A DNA stretch of 32,720 nt from Enterovirga sp. (GCF_028290205.1 NZ_JAQGKF010000121.1:1-32720), one strand, 5' to 3'; positions 1 to 8,495 are shown, counted from the first letter of the stretch. Notes: generated by a model not told the origin, from the sequence alone. Program-made: numbers and translations.

Positions 1-67
1 TCAGGGTCGCGATCCCGAGCAGAAGGGTCGCGATCGGCCGCCGGATAAAGGGTGACGAGACGCTCAC
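1..67 (-). CDS. RND efflux pump inner-membrane permease, N-terminal fragment (cut by window edge)
   Basis: Only the first 22 codons are in the window, running off its left edge. The GTG start at 67 overlaps the stop of the adaptor gene by 4 nt (GTGA). The visible peptide begins MSVSSPFIRRPIATLLLG, which has the cytoplasmic 'PFIRRP-ATLLL' start and first membrane helix typical of MdtB/MdtC/AcrB-type resistance-nodulation-division permeases. Its position after an outer-membrane factor and a periplasmic adaptor supports the proton-driven pump of a tripartite exporter. Seen: start, overlap and N-terminal motif. Inferred: the rest of the gene. The MdtB/C-like rather than AcrB-like assignment is tentative. 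Confidence 0.8.
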   Translation of the reverse strand, partial: MSVSSPFIRRPIATLLLGIATL

Positions 68-1464
68 GGCCTCGTCGCGCCGGCGGGTGCCGGGCCGGCT
101 GGCGCCGGGCCGGAGCCTGGCGCGGGACGCTCGCGTCCTTCGCGGGAGCGCCGCGGCCGCCCCTCGGGGCCCGGCTCCGGCCGGGCATCCCCCGAGGTCG
201 AGGATGTCGGGATGTCGCCGTCCCGGGCCCGCCGCGGCCGCGGTGTCGCGGTTCCGCCCTCGCCCGGCCGCCCGGAACCTGCCCCCGAGGGGGCAGGGGT
301 CGACTCGGCCACGGCGACCTGATCGCCATCGGTCAGGCGGGCGAAGCCGGTGGTGATCACGGCTTCGGGCGGCACGAGGCCGCTGGTGATGACCGAAATC
401 GTCTCCGTCTGCCGCCCCACCGCGACGGGCTTCAGTTTCGCCCGGTCGCCCTCGAGGCCGTAGACGAAGGCGCCGGACGGGCCCCGCTGCACCGCCCCGG
501 TCGGGACGACCACGGCGGAGCGGATCACCCCCACGGTGAGCCGGACGTTGACGAAGGCGCCCGGCCAGAGCTGCAGTTCGGCGTTCGGGAAGGTTGCCTT
601 GGCCCGTACCGTGCCGGTCTGCTGGTCGACCGCGTTGTCCACCACCTCGAGCCGGCCGCGATCCAGGAGGGAGTGGTTGTCGGCCTCCAGGGCCTCCACG
701 GCGACCTCGCCCGCTGCGGCGGCGGCCGCCACCGCCCGCAGGTTCTGCTGCGGCAGGCTGAACAGCACGGTCATCGGCCGGAGCTGCGTGATCACGACCA
801 GCCCAGTCGTCTCGCCCGATCTGACGAGGTTGCCCTGGTCGATCAACCGGAGGCCGAGTCGGCCGTCGATCGGAGCCCGGATGGTGGTGTAGTCGAGATA
901 GGCCCTGGTGTTGTCGATGGCGCCCTGGTCGGCCTTCACCTGCGCCTCGAGCTGGGCCACCGCGGCCCGCTGGGTGTCGGCCTGCTGCCGCGATCCGGCA
1001 TTGGTGGCCGCCAGGCTGACATAGCGCTGGAGGTCGAGCCGGGCATTGGCCAGATTGGCCTCGTCCTGGGCCTTTTTGGCGACCGCCTGATCGTAATTGG
1101 CCTGGTATACGGTCGGGTCGATGCGGGCGATCACGTCGCCACGGCGCACGTCCTGGCCCTCCCGGAAGGTGAGTTCCACCAGCCGCCCGTCCACCTGCGG
1201 CCGCACCGTCACGGTGTTCAGGGCCTGGGCCGTGCCGACCGCCTCCAGCGTCACCGGCACGTCCTCCACGCGCGAGGGGGCGGTGAGCACCGAGACCGGC
1301 CCCTCGTTGCCGCCCCGGCGGCCCCCGCCGCCCCGGCGGGAGGGGCGACCGCCGGCGCTGGAGGCGCCAGGCTCGGGGGCGGGCGGTGTCGCCTCGCGCC
1401 ACACGAACATCCCTGCGCCGAGGGCCAGCACGGCCAGAAGCAGGGCGCGGCCGGGCCGCTTCAT
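64..1464 (-). CDS. RND efflux periplasmic adaptor (HlyD/MdtA-like membrane fusion protein)
   Basis: 466-residue periplasmic adaptor that would join an inner-membrane RND pump to an outer-membrane channel. It starts with a membrane anchor/signal (about residues 7-22), then a Gly/Arg-rich linker (about 38-53). The biotinyl-lipoyl-like half-motif (VRPQVDGRL...FREGQDVRRGDVIA) follows, then an alpha-hairpin of about 75 residues, the second lipoyl half (IRAPIDGRLG), and a beta-barrel/membrane-proximal part with 'TGTVRAKATFPN' and 'LWPGAFVNVRL', typical of MdtA/MexA relatives. About 80 Pro/Arg/Gly-rich residues (387-466) after the domain are unusual. The ATG overlaps the upstream outer-membrane factor gene by 4 nt and its stop overlaps the pump gene by 4 nt, so the three are one translationally coupled operon. 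The substrate is unknown. Confidence 0.93.
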   Translation of the reverse strand: MKRPGRALLLAVLALGAGMFVWREATPPAPEPGASSAGGRPSRRGGGGRRGGNEGPVSVLTAPSRVEDVPVTLEAVGTAQALNTVTVRPQVDGRLVELTFREGQDVRRGDVIARIDPTVYQANYDQAVAKKAQDEANLANARLDLQRYVSLAATNAGSRQQADTQRAAVAQLEAQVKADQGAIDNTRAYLDYTTIRAPIDGRLGLRLIDQGNLVRSGETTGLVVITQLRPMTVLFSLPQQNLRAVAAAAAAGEVAVEALEADNHSLLDRGRLEVVDNAVDQQTGTVRAKATFPNAELQLWPGAFVNVRLTVGVIRSAVVVPTGAVQRGPSGAFVYGLEGDRAKLKPVAVGRQTETISVITSGLVPPEAVITTGFARLTDGDQVAVAESTPAPSGAGSGRPGEGGTATPRPRRARDGDIPTSSTSGDARPEPGPEGRPRRSREGRERPAPGSGPAPAGPAPAGATRP

Positions 1465-2912
1465 GGCGCCGTCCCGGGCTGCGGAATGCGGCCGAGCGGA
1501 ACGGCGCGGTCCTGCGTCCAGCCGCCGCCCAGCGCCTGAAACAGGGACACCACGGCCTGCACGCGCAGGAGCCGGGCCTGGACCAGCGCATCCTGAGCGT
1601 TGAACAGGGTGGTCTGCACCGTGAACAGGGTGACCACGTCGATGGTGCCCTGCGTGAGCTGGTTTTCCACGATGGTGAGGGCGCGGCGGGAAGCCGCCAC
1701 CGCCTCGCGCTGGCGCCGCTCGAACTCGGTGTTCTGCCGCACGGCGATCAGCGCGTTCTCGACATCGGACAGCCCCTGCACGATGGCCCGGCGGTAGAGG
1801 GCCGCGAACTCGGCGGCGCGGCCCCGCTGGAGGTCGAGCTGCCCCTGGAGGGCGTAGCCGTCGAAGAGGGGCTGCGTCAGCCCGGCCGCGACCGAATACA
1901 CAAAGGCGTTCGGGCCGAAGAGGCTGCGCAGTGCTGCGCTCTGCACGCCGCCCGAGCCCGTGAGCTGGATGGACGGGAAGAAGGCGGCCCGGGCCGAGGC
2001 GATCGACAACTCGGTGGCCGCGAGGTTGCTCTCGGCGGCCGCGATGTCCGGACGGCGCAGCAGGAGCTCGGATGGCAGGCCGGGCCGGACGGGCGGCACG
2101 CGCAGCCGGTCGAGGCTGCCGCCCCGAACCATGACGCTTTGCGGCGTACGGCCGAGCAGGACGGCGAGGACGTTCCGGGTCTGCCCGACCTGCTGCACCA
2201 GCGGCGGGATGCGGGCGCGCTGGGTGGCCACCACGCTCTCCTGCTGGGCAGTGTCCAGCGCGGTGCCGGTGCCGACGCGGAGGCGGCCCTGCACGGCCTC
2301 CAGAACCCGGTTGGCGATGCGGAGGTTCTCCTCGCCGAGCCGCAGGCGATCCTGGGCGGACAGGAGGGCGAAATAGGTGTTGGCAACCGAGGCCACGGTG
2401 GCGAGCGCGACCGTGTCGCGGTCGAACCGGGCGGCTCGGGCGGTTTCGTCCGCCGCGCCCGCCGCGAAGCGGTTGCGGCCGAACAGGTCGAGCTCATAGG
2501 AGGCGGTCAGGCCGAGGCCGAAGCGGTTTGCCGCGACCGCACCACCGCCGCCCGGCCGGCCGGCGCTGGAGCCCTGCGCCCGCGACACGTCGCCTGTTCC
2601 GCCCAGCGTCGGGAACAGGGCCGAGCCGGCGATCACGGCCTGGGCCTCGGCCTCGCCGATCCGGGCCACCGCCGCCTCGATGTCGAGGTTCTCGGCCAGG
2701 GCGGCCGCCACGAGGCCGTTCAGCTCGGGCGAGCCGAAGCCCGTGACCCAGTCCTGGCGCAGCGGCGCCGACGGGCCGCTCGGCCCCGCCCGGTAGGCGG
2801 TCGGGATCGGCACGGCGCTGTTCGGCGCCACCGTTTCGCAGCCGCTGAGCGCGAGCGCGAGCATCAGGACGGCGAGGCCGGACAGGAAGGATCGGGGGTT
2901 GGATGAGCGCAT
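1461..2912 (-). CDS. RND efflux outer-membrane lipoprotein, NodT/OprM family
   Basis: Outer-membrane channel of the tripartite exporter, 483 residues from the chosen start, the family's usual size. I prefer the ATG at 2912 over an in-frame start at 2981 because it places a signal peptide directly at the N terminus, followed by lipobox LSGC with the lipidated Cys at residue 25. Two repeated OEP (TolC-fold) halves follow; family-typical pieces include 'LRQDWVTGFGSPELNGLV', 'YELDLFGRNR', 'RLRVGTGTALDTAQQE', 'LRRPDIAAAE' and 'ARAAFFPSIQLTGSGG'. It is the first gene of the efflux operon, and its stop overlaps the adaptor start by 4 nt. No local TetR/MarR regulator is in the window. Confidence 0.93.
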   Translation of the reverse strand: MRSSNPRSFLSGLAVLMLALALSGCETVAPNSAVPIPTAYRAGPSGPSAPLRQDWVTGFGSPELNGLVAAALAENLDIEAAVARIGEAEAQAVIAGSALFPTLGGTGDVSRAQGSSAGRPGGGGAVAANRFGLGLTASYELDLFGRNRFAAGAADETARAARFDRDTVALATVASVANTYFALLSAQDRLRLGEENLRIANRVLEAVQGRLRVGTGTALDTAQQESVVATQRARIPPLVQQVGQTRNVLAVLLGRTPQSVMVRGGSLDRLRVPPVRPGLPSELLLRRPDIAAAESNLAATELSIASARAAFFPSIQLTGSGGVQSAALRSLFGPNAFVYSVAAGLTQPLFDGYALQGQLDLQRGRAAEFAALYRRAIVQGLSDVENALIAVRQNTEFERRQREAVAASRRALTIVENQLTQGTIDVVTLFTVQTTLFNAQDALVQARLLRVQAVVSLFQALGGGWTQDRAVPLGRIPQPGTAP

Positions 2913-3049
2913 AGGTGTGTCGGGCCACAAGCATGGACGGCGTCCATCGGGCCGAACCTTTCTCCGCTCTTTGGGGTCCATGATCTTAGAAACCGACCCG
3001 GTTCGTGAGAAGTGTACAGGCGGTCACATGGAGAAGATTTAATCTCCGG

Positions 3050-4141
3050 TCAGGAGATGCTCGGCCGTGCCGCCGCCCTGCCGCCGGACAGGCCGCGCCG
3101 CAGCAGCCGGGTCAGCGGCCGCTCGACCCAGCGGTGCACCAGGAGGGACAGCGCCACCGTGGCCGCGACCGCCAGCACGGCGAAGCTCGCCGGACCGGGG
3201 GCAAGGCCGGCCGCGTCGAGCCCGCGTCCGCCTGCCCGGATCACGAAGGGGTGCAGCAGGTAGATGGCGTAGGACGCGTCCCCGACAGCGCCGCCCCAGC
3301 GGGCCAGAAGGCCGTCGCCGCGCCCCGATGCGAGGCCGCAGGCCGCCACCAGCGCGGCGGCCGGAAGGGCGAACAGCACAGCCTGGGGCAGGCCCGTCCG
3401 GGTCACGGCGTCGCCGCCCAGCGCGGCCAGCCACAGGAGGCCGGCGGCGCCGAGCCCGAGGCGCGCCCAGGTCGGGAGAACAAGCCCCCTGGCCCGCAGA
3501 AGCCCGAGGCCCATCCCGAGCGCGAATTCGACCAGGATCGGATCGGTCCAGAAGCCAAAGGGCTGGGGCAGGGGGCCGAGCAGGAGGCCGGCCGCGATCA
3601 GGCCCGCGAGGGCGGCCGCCACGGCCGCCACCGCCTGGCCGCGGCGGAGGCCGAGCGCGAGCGCGAACAGCCCATAGAAGAACATCTCGTAATTCAGGGT
3701 CCAGCCGAGCGAATAGACCGGCTGCACGAGCCCATCCGGCCGGCTGAAGGGAATGAACAGGAGCGAGGCCGCGACGGCGCCGGGCCCGGGTGGAGCGGAT
3801 TGCACCAGCCCGGGGCGGGCCAGCAGCACCAGCAGAAACAGGGTCGTCGTCAGCCAGTACAGCGGCACGATGCGGGCCACGCGGCGGGCCAGGAAGTCAC
3901 GGGCCGCACCCGGCTGCCCGAACAGGCGGCCCGAGGCGTAGACCATGACGAAGCCCGAGATGACGAAGAACACGTCGACGCCCGCTTCCCAGGGAAACAG
4001 GCGGGTTCCGGCCGCACCGAGGCCGGCCCTCAGCTTCGCCTCGTGCTCGATGTGGATGGCGGCCACTGCGAGCGCGGCCGCAGCCCGCAACACCTGAACG
4101 GCGATCAGCTTGGAGGTGGATTCCTCCCCGTGCAGCCTCAC
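3050..4141 (-). CDS. Membrane acyltransferase, acyltransferase-3 (OafA/ExoZ-like) family
   Basis: 363-residue polytopic inner-membrane protein with about ten hydrophobic segments and the acyltransferase-3 layout: 'IAVQVLRAAAALAVAAIHI' with the conserved His near residue 30, 'DVFFVISGFVM' and 'RIVPLYWL'. Such enzymes move acetyl or succinyl groups onto surface polysaccharides, lipids or small molecules. The start is GTG at 4141, 13 nt after the kinase stop, in the third position of a compact minus-strand cluster. The acceptor cannot be deduced. The family is often linked to exopolysaccharide or lipopolysaccharide decoration, but no glycosyltransferase is nearby, so its pairing with a sugar-acid kinase may be only positional. 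Confidence 0.88.
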   Translation of the reverse strand: MRLHGEESTSKLIAVQVLRAAAALAVAAIHIEHEAKLRAGLGAAGTRLFPWEAGVDVFFVISGFVMVYASGRLFGQPGAARDFLARRVARIVPLYWLTTTLFLLVLLARPGLVQSAPPGPGAVAASLLFIPFSRPDGLVQPVYSLGWTLNYEMFFYGLFALALGLRRGQAVAAVAAALAGLIAAGLLLGPLPQPFGFWTDPILVEFALGMGLGLLRARGLVLPTWARLGLGAAGLLWLAALGGDAVTRTGLPQAVLFALPAAALVAACGLASGRGDGLLARWGGAVGDASYAIYLLHPFVIRAGGRGLDAAGLAPGPASFAVLAVAATVALSLLVHRWVERPLTRLLRRGLSGGRAAARPSIS

Positions 4142-4154
4142 GGGCGGGCCGGTT

Positions 4155-5087
4155 TCAGGTGAGGCGGCCGCTGAGCGCGGCCTCCACCTCGGCGCGGTGT
4201 GGCACGGGCGCGACGGCGCCCTGGCCGAGCGTCTTCAGGGCGGCGGCCACGTTGCCATAAGCGGCGGCCCGGAACGGGTCGCCATGGGCCAGCCACTCGG
4301 CCAGAAAGGCGCCCCCGAAACAATCGCCGGCCCCGCTCGCATCCACCGCCTCGACACGGTGCGGGGGCACCAGGCGGCGTTCGGATGCGGTGGCGACCAG
4401 CACGCCGTCCTTGCCCAGGGTCATCGCGACCAGCCGGCAGCCGAGACCGAGATAGAAATCGACGATCTCGTCCGGCGCCTCGAGCCCGGTGAGCTTGCGG
4501 GCGTCGTCGAGCCCCGGCCGGGCGAGGTCGGCGCCCGCGATGGCGGCGTGGATCACGGCCCGGGCACGGTCGAGCGGCCACAGCGCGAGCCGCAGGTTGG
4601 TGTCGTAGCTGACGAGACGTCCATGCGCCCGGGCGTGCCGGATGGCCGCGAAGACGGAATCCGCGGCGCTGGCCGAGATGGCTTGGCTGATCCCCGAGAC
4701 ATGCAGGCAGCGCGCCGCCGCGATCCGGTCCAGCGGCAGGTCCGCCGGCCCGACCAGGCTCGCGGCCGAGCCGTCCCGCACGTAGCTGAAGCGGTGGCCA
4801 TCGGGCCCGTAGGTGATGAAGTAGATCCCGGTGCGGCTGCCGGGCCTGGTCACGACGCAGCTCCGGTCCACGCCCTCACGGTCCCAGAGGTCGAGAAAGG
4901 CTTGGCCAAAGGCGTCGTCGCCCAGATGGGTGAAATACCCGACCCGGGCTCCCTGGCGGGCGGCCGCGACCGCCACGTTCGACGTGTCCCCGCCGAAGCC
5001 AGGCAGGAACAGGCGCTCGCCGTTCCGCTCCGTCTCGGCGAATTCGCCAAGGGGCTCGCCGATGGCCAGGATGTCGAGTTCGGGCAT
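4155..5087 (-). CDS. kdgK: PfkB-family sugar kinase, probable 2-keto-3-deoxygluconate kinase
   Basis: 310-residue ribokinase-fold kinase. Family signatures are the N-terminal 'GGDTSNVAVAAARQGARVGY' (about residues 32-51) and the C-terminal 'DASGAGDCFGGAF' (249-261) with catalytic base Asp255. 'SYVRDGSAAS' (101-110) and 'YDTNLRLALWP' (161-171) resemble 2-keto-3-deoxygluconate kinases, which phosphorylate KDG at C6 for the Entner-Doudoroff branch. The ATG at 5087 lies 7 nt downstream of the preceding dehydrogenase stop, suggesting coupling. A D-2-hydroxyacid dehydrogenase next door fits sugar-acid catabolism, but no aldolase or dehydratase is visible. The PfkB assignment is firm; the KDG specificity is moderate, and another ketose or nucleoside kinase role is possible. 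Confidence 0.85.
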   Translation of the reverse strand: MPELDILAIGEPLGEFAETERNGERLFLPGFGGDTSNVAVAAARQGARVGYFTHLGDDAFGQAFLDLWDREGVDRSCVVTRPGSRTGIYFITYGPDGHRFSYVRDGSAASLVGPADLPLDRIAAARCLHVSGISQAISASAADSVFAAIRHARAHGRLVSYDTNLRLALWPLDRARAVIHAAIAGADLARPGLDDARKLTGLEAPDEIVDFYLGLGCRLVAMTLGKDGVLVATASERRLVPPHRVEAVDASGAGDCFGGAFLAEWLAHGDPFRAAAYGNVAAALKTLGQGAVAPVPHRAEVEAALSGRLT

Positions 5088-5094
5088 CTCCGGT

Positions 5095-6564
5095 TCAGCC
5101 GGGCGGCAGCGCCGGCGGCAGGTCGTCGCCGATCGCCAAGACCTTGCCGGGATTGAGGATGTTGCCCGGATCGAGGGCCGCCTTAAGCCGGTGCATCAGG
5201 TCCAGCGCAACCGGGTCTTTGTAGAGCAGCAGCTCGTCGCGCTTGATCAGCCCGACGCCGTGCTCGGCCGAGATCGACCCGCCCATGGCGTGCACGATGT
5301 CGTGGACGATGCGGTTGAACACCTGCCAGCGGGCCAGGAAGGCCCCCTTCTCCATGCCGACCGGCTGCGACAGGTTGAAGTGGATGTTGCCGTCCCCGAA
5401 ATGTCCAAAGGCGAGGGGCCGGATGCCCGGCATGGCGGCCTCGCAAGCGGCGCTCGCCTCCCGGATGAACGCGGCGACCTGCGAAACCGGCACGGACACG
5501 TCGTGCTTGATTGAGCCGCCCTCGAACTTCTGGGTGTCCGACAGCCGCTCGCGCAGGTTCCAGAGCGCGGCGCGCTGGGCCTCGGAGCCCGTGATGGTGG
5601 CGTCTTCCACCAGCCCGTCCTCGAGGGCGGTCCCGAGCACCGCCTCGAACAGGTCGTCGAGCTTGGCGTCCTGGCGCGGCGAGGACAGCTCCACCAGCGC
5701 GTAGGCGGCGTGGTCGCCGGCCAGCGGCCGCACGGCCCCGGGCGCGTGCCGCAAGACGATGTCGATGCCGAACTGCGGGATGTATTCGAAGGCGACCAGC
5801 GTTGCCCCGGCCTCCTCGCGCAGCCGCGTGAACAGCGCCAGCGCCTGCTCCGGACCGGGGAGGCCGACAAAGGCGGTGGCCCGCGATTTCGGCGCGGGAA
5901 AGAGCTTCAGCACCGCCGCCGTGATGATGCCGAGCGTTCCCTCCGAACCGACAAAGAGGTCCCGCAGGGCATAACCGGTGTTGTCCTTGCGCAGCCCCTG
6001 AAGGCCGTTCCAGACCCGGCCGTCGGCCAGCACCACTTCGAGGCCGAGCACCAGTTCGCGGGCATTGCCGTAGCGCAGCACGGCCGTGCCGCCCGCATTG
6101 GTGGCGAGGTTGCCGCCGATGCGGCAGGAGCCCTCGGACGGAAGCGACAGCGGGAACAGGAGCCCGGCCGCCGCGGCCGCCTGCTGCACGTCGAGGAGAA
6201 CGCAGCCGGCCTCCACCGTGAGCGTCGCGTTGACCGGGTCCACGGCCCGGACGCGGTTCAGCCGGGCGAGCGACAGCACGATCCCGCCATAGGGCACGCC
6301 GCCGCCGACAAGGCCGGTATTGCCGCCCTGGGCCACCACCGGAACCGCGGCTCGGGCAGCGGCCCGGACCACGGCCGCGACCTCCTCCGTCGAGCCCGGG
6401 CGGGCGACCGCCAGGGCTCGGCCCTGGAACAGGCCCCGCTCCTCGCGGATGTGGAGCGCGAGGTCGTCCTCGCCCGTCCGCACGTGGGCCTCGCCCAGGA
6501 TGGCGCGCAATTCGGCGAGCAGCGCCTCCTGGCCAGGATGCGCGAGGGGGATCGATGCCGTCAT
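5095..6564 (-). CDS. FAD-binding D-2-hydroxyacid dehydrogenase (GlcD/D-lactate/D-2-hydroxyglutarate dehydrogenase type)
   Basis: 489-residue flavoprotein of the vanillyl-alcohol-oxidase (PCMH) fold. The FAD-binding half shows 'VVAQGGNTGLVGGGVPYGG' (about 77-94), 'GGNLATNAGGTAVLRYGN' (150-168) and 'DLFVGSEGTLGIITAAVLKL' (202-221). The C-terminal cap has 'GHFGDGNIHFN' (His388, His395) and 'SAEHGVGLIKRDEL' (His435), the metal- and substrate-binding His set of D-2-hydroxyglutarate/D-lactate dehydrogenases. These oxidise a D-2-hydroxyacid to the 2-oxoacid, passing electrons to quinone, ETF or cytochrome. It heads the cluster with the sugar kinase and the acyltransferase and is divergent from the RidA-family gene, 113 nt away. 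No clear ribosome-binding site precedes the ATG. The exact hydroxyacid is undetermined. Confidence 0.92.
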   Translation of the reverse strand: MTASIPLAHPGQEALLAELRAILGEAHVRTGEDDLALHIREERGLFQGRALAVARPGSTEEVAAVVRAAARAAVPVVAQGGNTGLVGGGVPYGGIVLSLARLNRVRAVDPVNATLTVEAGCVLLDVQQAAAAAGLLFPLSLPSEGSCRIGGNLATNAGGTAVLRYGNARELVLGLEVVLADGRVWNGLQGLRKDNTGYALRDLFVGSEGTLGIITAAVLKLFPAPKSRATAFVGLPGPEQALALFTRLREEAGATLVAFEYIPQFGIDIVLRHAPGAVRPLAGDHAAYALVELSSPRQDAKLDDLFEAVLGTALEDGLVEDATITGSEAQRAALWNLRERLSDTQKFEGGSIKHDVSVPVSQVAAFIREASAACEAAMPGIRPLAFGHFGDGNIHFNLSQPVGMEKGAFLARWQVFNRIVHDIVHAMGGSISAEHGVGLIKRDELLLYKDPVALDLMHRLKAALDPGNILNPGKVLAIGDDLPPALPPG

Positions 6565-6677
6565 GCCCGAGACATGCCGCGCCGAGGGGCGCGGGGCAAT
6601 GGGCAGGGCGGCTGACTCCGGGCCCGGATGCCATTATGCAGCGGCCACCGGCCGCACGGGCCGGAGGCGAGGACCAG

Positions 6678-7028
6678 ATGACGATCCAACGCATCGAGAG
6701 CGGGACACGGATGAGCAAGGCCGTTGTCCATGGCGACACCGTCTATCTGGCGGGCCAGGTCTCCGGCAACGCGGTGGGCGGCAGCGTCGCCGAGCAGACG
6801 CGCGACATCCTGGCCATCATTGACGGCTATCTGAAGCAGGCCGGCACGGACAAGACGAAGCTCCTCTCGGCCACGATCTGGCTCACCGACATCAGCACCT
6901 TCAGCGAAATGAACGGCGTGTGGGACGCCTGGGTCGCGCCGGGCTGCGCGCCGGCCCGCGCCACCGTCGAGGCGAAGCTCGCCGCGCCGGGGCTGAAGGT
7001 CGAGATCGCGGTGATCGCGGCCCGCTAG
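6678..7028 (+). CDS. RidA/YjgF-family protein (Rid2-7-like)
   Basis: 116-residue Rid-family protein. Canonical RidA hydrolyses reactive enamine/imine intermediates released by PLP enzymes; several subfamilies have other or unknown roles. Seen: 'VYLAGQVSG' near residue 22, 'QTRDILAIIDGYLKQAG' and the C-terminal 'PARATVEAKLAAPGLKVEIAVIA', which keeps the Arg that binds the substrate carboxylate in active Rid proteins. The ATG at 6678 is chosen over an upstream in-frame start because GGAGGCGAGG lies just ahead of it and the homologous region begins there. It is followed by a GC-rich hairpin and then dinB. A weak sigma70-like pair (CTGACT, 17 nt, TATGCA) lies about 40 nt upstream. Confidence 0.9.
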   Translation: MTIQRIESGTRMSKAVVHGDTVYLAGQVSGNAVGGSVAEQTRDILAIIDGYLKQAGTDKTKLLSATIWLTDISTFSEMNGVWDAWVAPGCAPARATVEAKLAAPGLKVEIAVIAAR

Positions 7029-7036
7029 CGGCCGCG

Positions 7037-7052
7037 GGGCGGCGAGCCGCCC
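7037..7052. terminator. GC hairpin after the RidA-family gene
   Basis: Inverted repeat GGGCGG-CGAG-CCGCCC, 6 bp with a 4-nt loop, begins 8 nt past the stop codon. There is no T-run, so it is a candidate transcription-end or RNA-stabilising hairpin rather than a classic intrinsic terminator. Confidence 0.4.
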
Positions 7053-7131
7053 TGGACCCCGAAAGCCGCCGGCCGCAGAATCGCGCCGGGCGTGCGGCTC
7101 GCCTGAGTCGCCGCCCTGGCTCGCGGGACGG

Positions 7132-8214
7132 GTGAAGGTGGACGATCCGCCGCGCAAGATCATCCATGTGGACATGGACGCGTTCTACGCGTCCGTGGAG
7201 CAGCGCGACGACCCCTCGCTGAGGGGCCTGCCGGTCGCGGTCGGCGGCTCGCGCGAACGCGGCGTCGTGGCGGCGGCCAGCTACGAGGCGCGGCGCTTCG
7301 GCATCAGGTCCGCCATGCCGTCCGTGACGGCGCGGCGGCGCTGCCCCGACCTCGTCTTCGTCAAGCCCCGCTTCGAGGTCTACAAGGCCGTGTCGGCCGA
7401 GATCCGGGCGGTCTTCACCAGCTACACCGATCTCGTCGAACCGCTGTCGCTGGACGAGGCCTATCTGGACGTCACCGCGAACCGTACCGGCCTGCCCTCC
7501 GCGACGCACATCGCCCAGGAGATCCGGGCGCGCATCCGCGAGATCTGCGGGCTCACCGCCTCGGCCGGGGTGTCCTACAACAAGTTCCTCGCCAAGCTCG
7601 CGTCCGACCACCGCAAGCCGGATGGGCTGTTCGTGATCACGCCCGCGATGGGGCCGGCCTTTGTGGAGGACCTCGCGGTCGGCCGCTTTCACGGCATCGG
7701 GCCGGCGACCTCGGCCAAGATGAACCGGCTCGGCATCTTCACCGGGCGCGACCTGCGCGACAGGAGCCTCGCCGAGCTGCAGGGGCATTTCGGCAAGGCC
7801 GGGCCATTCTACCACTCGATTGCACGCGGCATCGACCAGCGCCCGGTGCGGCCCGAGCGGGTTCGCAAGTCGATCGGCGCAGAGACCACCTTTGCGGCGG
7901 ACCTGACCGAGATCGGCCCCATGGGCGAGGCCCTCGCGCCGCTCGCCGACAAGGTGTGGCGGGCCAGCGAGGCCACCGGCCTGCGCGGCCGCACCGTGAC
8001 CCTCAAGGTCAAATACGCGGATTTCACGCTCGTCACGCGGGCCCGCTCGGCTCCCGACGCCGTTCGGGACCGGGCCGCGCTGGAGCGGATCAGCCTCGAT
8101 CTCCTGGCCGGGCTGTTCCCGCTCGTCCGGCCCGTGCGGCTCCTGGGCGTCACCCTGTCCGGCCTGGAAGAGGCGGCCGCGGAGCCGCGCCGGCAGATGG
8201 AGCTCGGCCTCTAG
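7132..8214 (+). CDS. dinB: DNA polymerase IV (Y-family translesion polymerase)
   Basis: 360-residue error-prone Y-family polymerase that copies past damaged bases. The palm carries 'DMDAFYASVEQRD' (14-26) and 'SLDEAYLD' (106-113); Asp14, Asp108 and Glu109 are the metal-binding carboxylates. 'AAASYEARRFGIRSAMP' (fingers), a helix-hairpin-helix 'FHGIGPATSAKMNRLGI' and a little-finger domain follow. The last six residues, QMELGL, match the hexapeptide beta-clamp-binding motif, so it can dock on the replication clamp. The start is GTG at 7132 (a second GTG lies two codons on). No LexA box was recognised upstream, so SOS control is not demonstrated. Confidence 0.95.
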   Translation: MKVDDPPRKIIHVDMDAFYASVEQRDDPSLRGLPVAVGGSRERGVVAAASYEARRFGIRSAMPSVTARRRCPDLVFVKPRFEVYKAVSAEIRAVFTSYTDLVEPLSLDEAYLDVTANRTGLPSATHIAQEIRARIREICGLTASAGVSYNKFLAKLASDHRKPDGLFVITPAMGPAFVEDLAVGRFHGIGPATSAKMNRLGIFTGRDLRDRSLAELQGHFGKAGPFYHSIARGIDQRPVRPERVRKSIGAETTFAADLTEIGPMGEALAPLADKVWRASEATGLRGRTVTLKVKYADFTLVTRARSAPDAVRDRAALERISLDLLAGLFPLVRPVRLLGVTLSGLEEAAAEPRRQMELGL

Positions 8215-8270
8215 TTTCGGAACCGGCTCGTCCGCCGCCGCTTGCCCCCGTGCAGCTTCGGAGAGGCCAG

Positions 8271-8495
8271 ATGAGCGACCCGCGCACCATTCCCGGCGGA
8301 CCCTACGACCCGCAGCCCCAGCCCGCGGCGCCACCGCAGCCGAGCCCGGTGCCGCCCGGCCACGCGCCGCTGGAGGTGCCGGCCGCCCCCTCCATCGAGC
8401 CGCTGGGCATCCCGGCCTCCGATCCGGACAGGTCGCCGGATCCGGGTCCGTCCATCACCCCGGGCCCGTCCGGGCCGAGCGGCCCGGTCGCCTGA
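8271..8495 (+). CDS. Small proline-rich hydrophilic protein, unknown function
   Basis: 74-residue protein with an ATG preceded by GGAGAGG 4 nt upstream. About one third of residues are Pro, with Gly, Ser and Asp; there is no Cys, no membrane segment and no recognisable domain, so it should be intrinsically disordered. Short Pro-rich proteins like this are common and unnamed in Hyphomicrobiales. It lies 56 nt after dinB. GGAAC stands at 8219-8223, but the expected downstream -10 is not well matched (GCTT at N16), so stress-sigma control is only a suspicion. Reality of the gene is supported by the ribosome-binding site and spacing, not by homology I can name. Confidence 0.6.
   Translation: MSDPRTIPGGPYDPQPQPAAPPQPSPVPPGHAPLEVPAAPSIEPLGIPASDPDRSPDPGPSITPGPSGPSGPVA

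Noticed and set aside
1386-2906. Long plus-strand open frame antisense to the outer-membrane efflux gene
   Set aside because: Arg/Gly/Pro-rich translation without any family motif; the minus strand encodes a complete NodT-type lipoprotein. Such frames arise from high GC content.
3005-3050. Imperfect repeat GGAGA...TCTCC after the acyltransferase gene as a terminator
   Set aside because: Only five paired bases with a loose spacer and no T-run; not convincing.
6901-8334. 477-codon minus-strand frame over dinB
   Set aside because: DinB motifs are complete on the plus strand; the antisense product has no domain.
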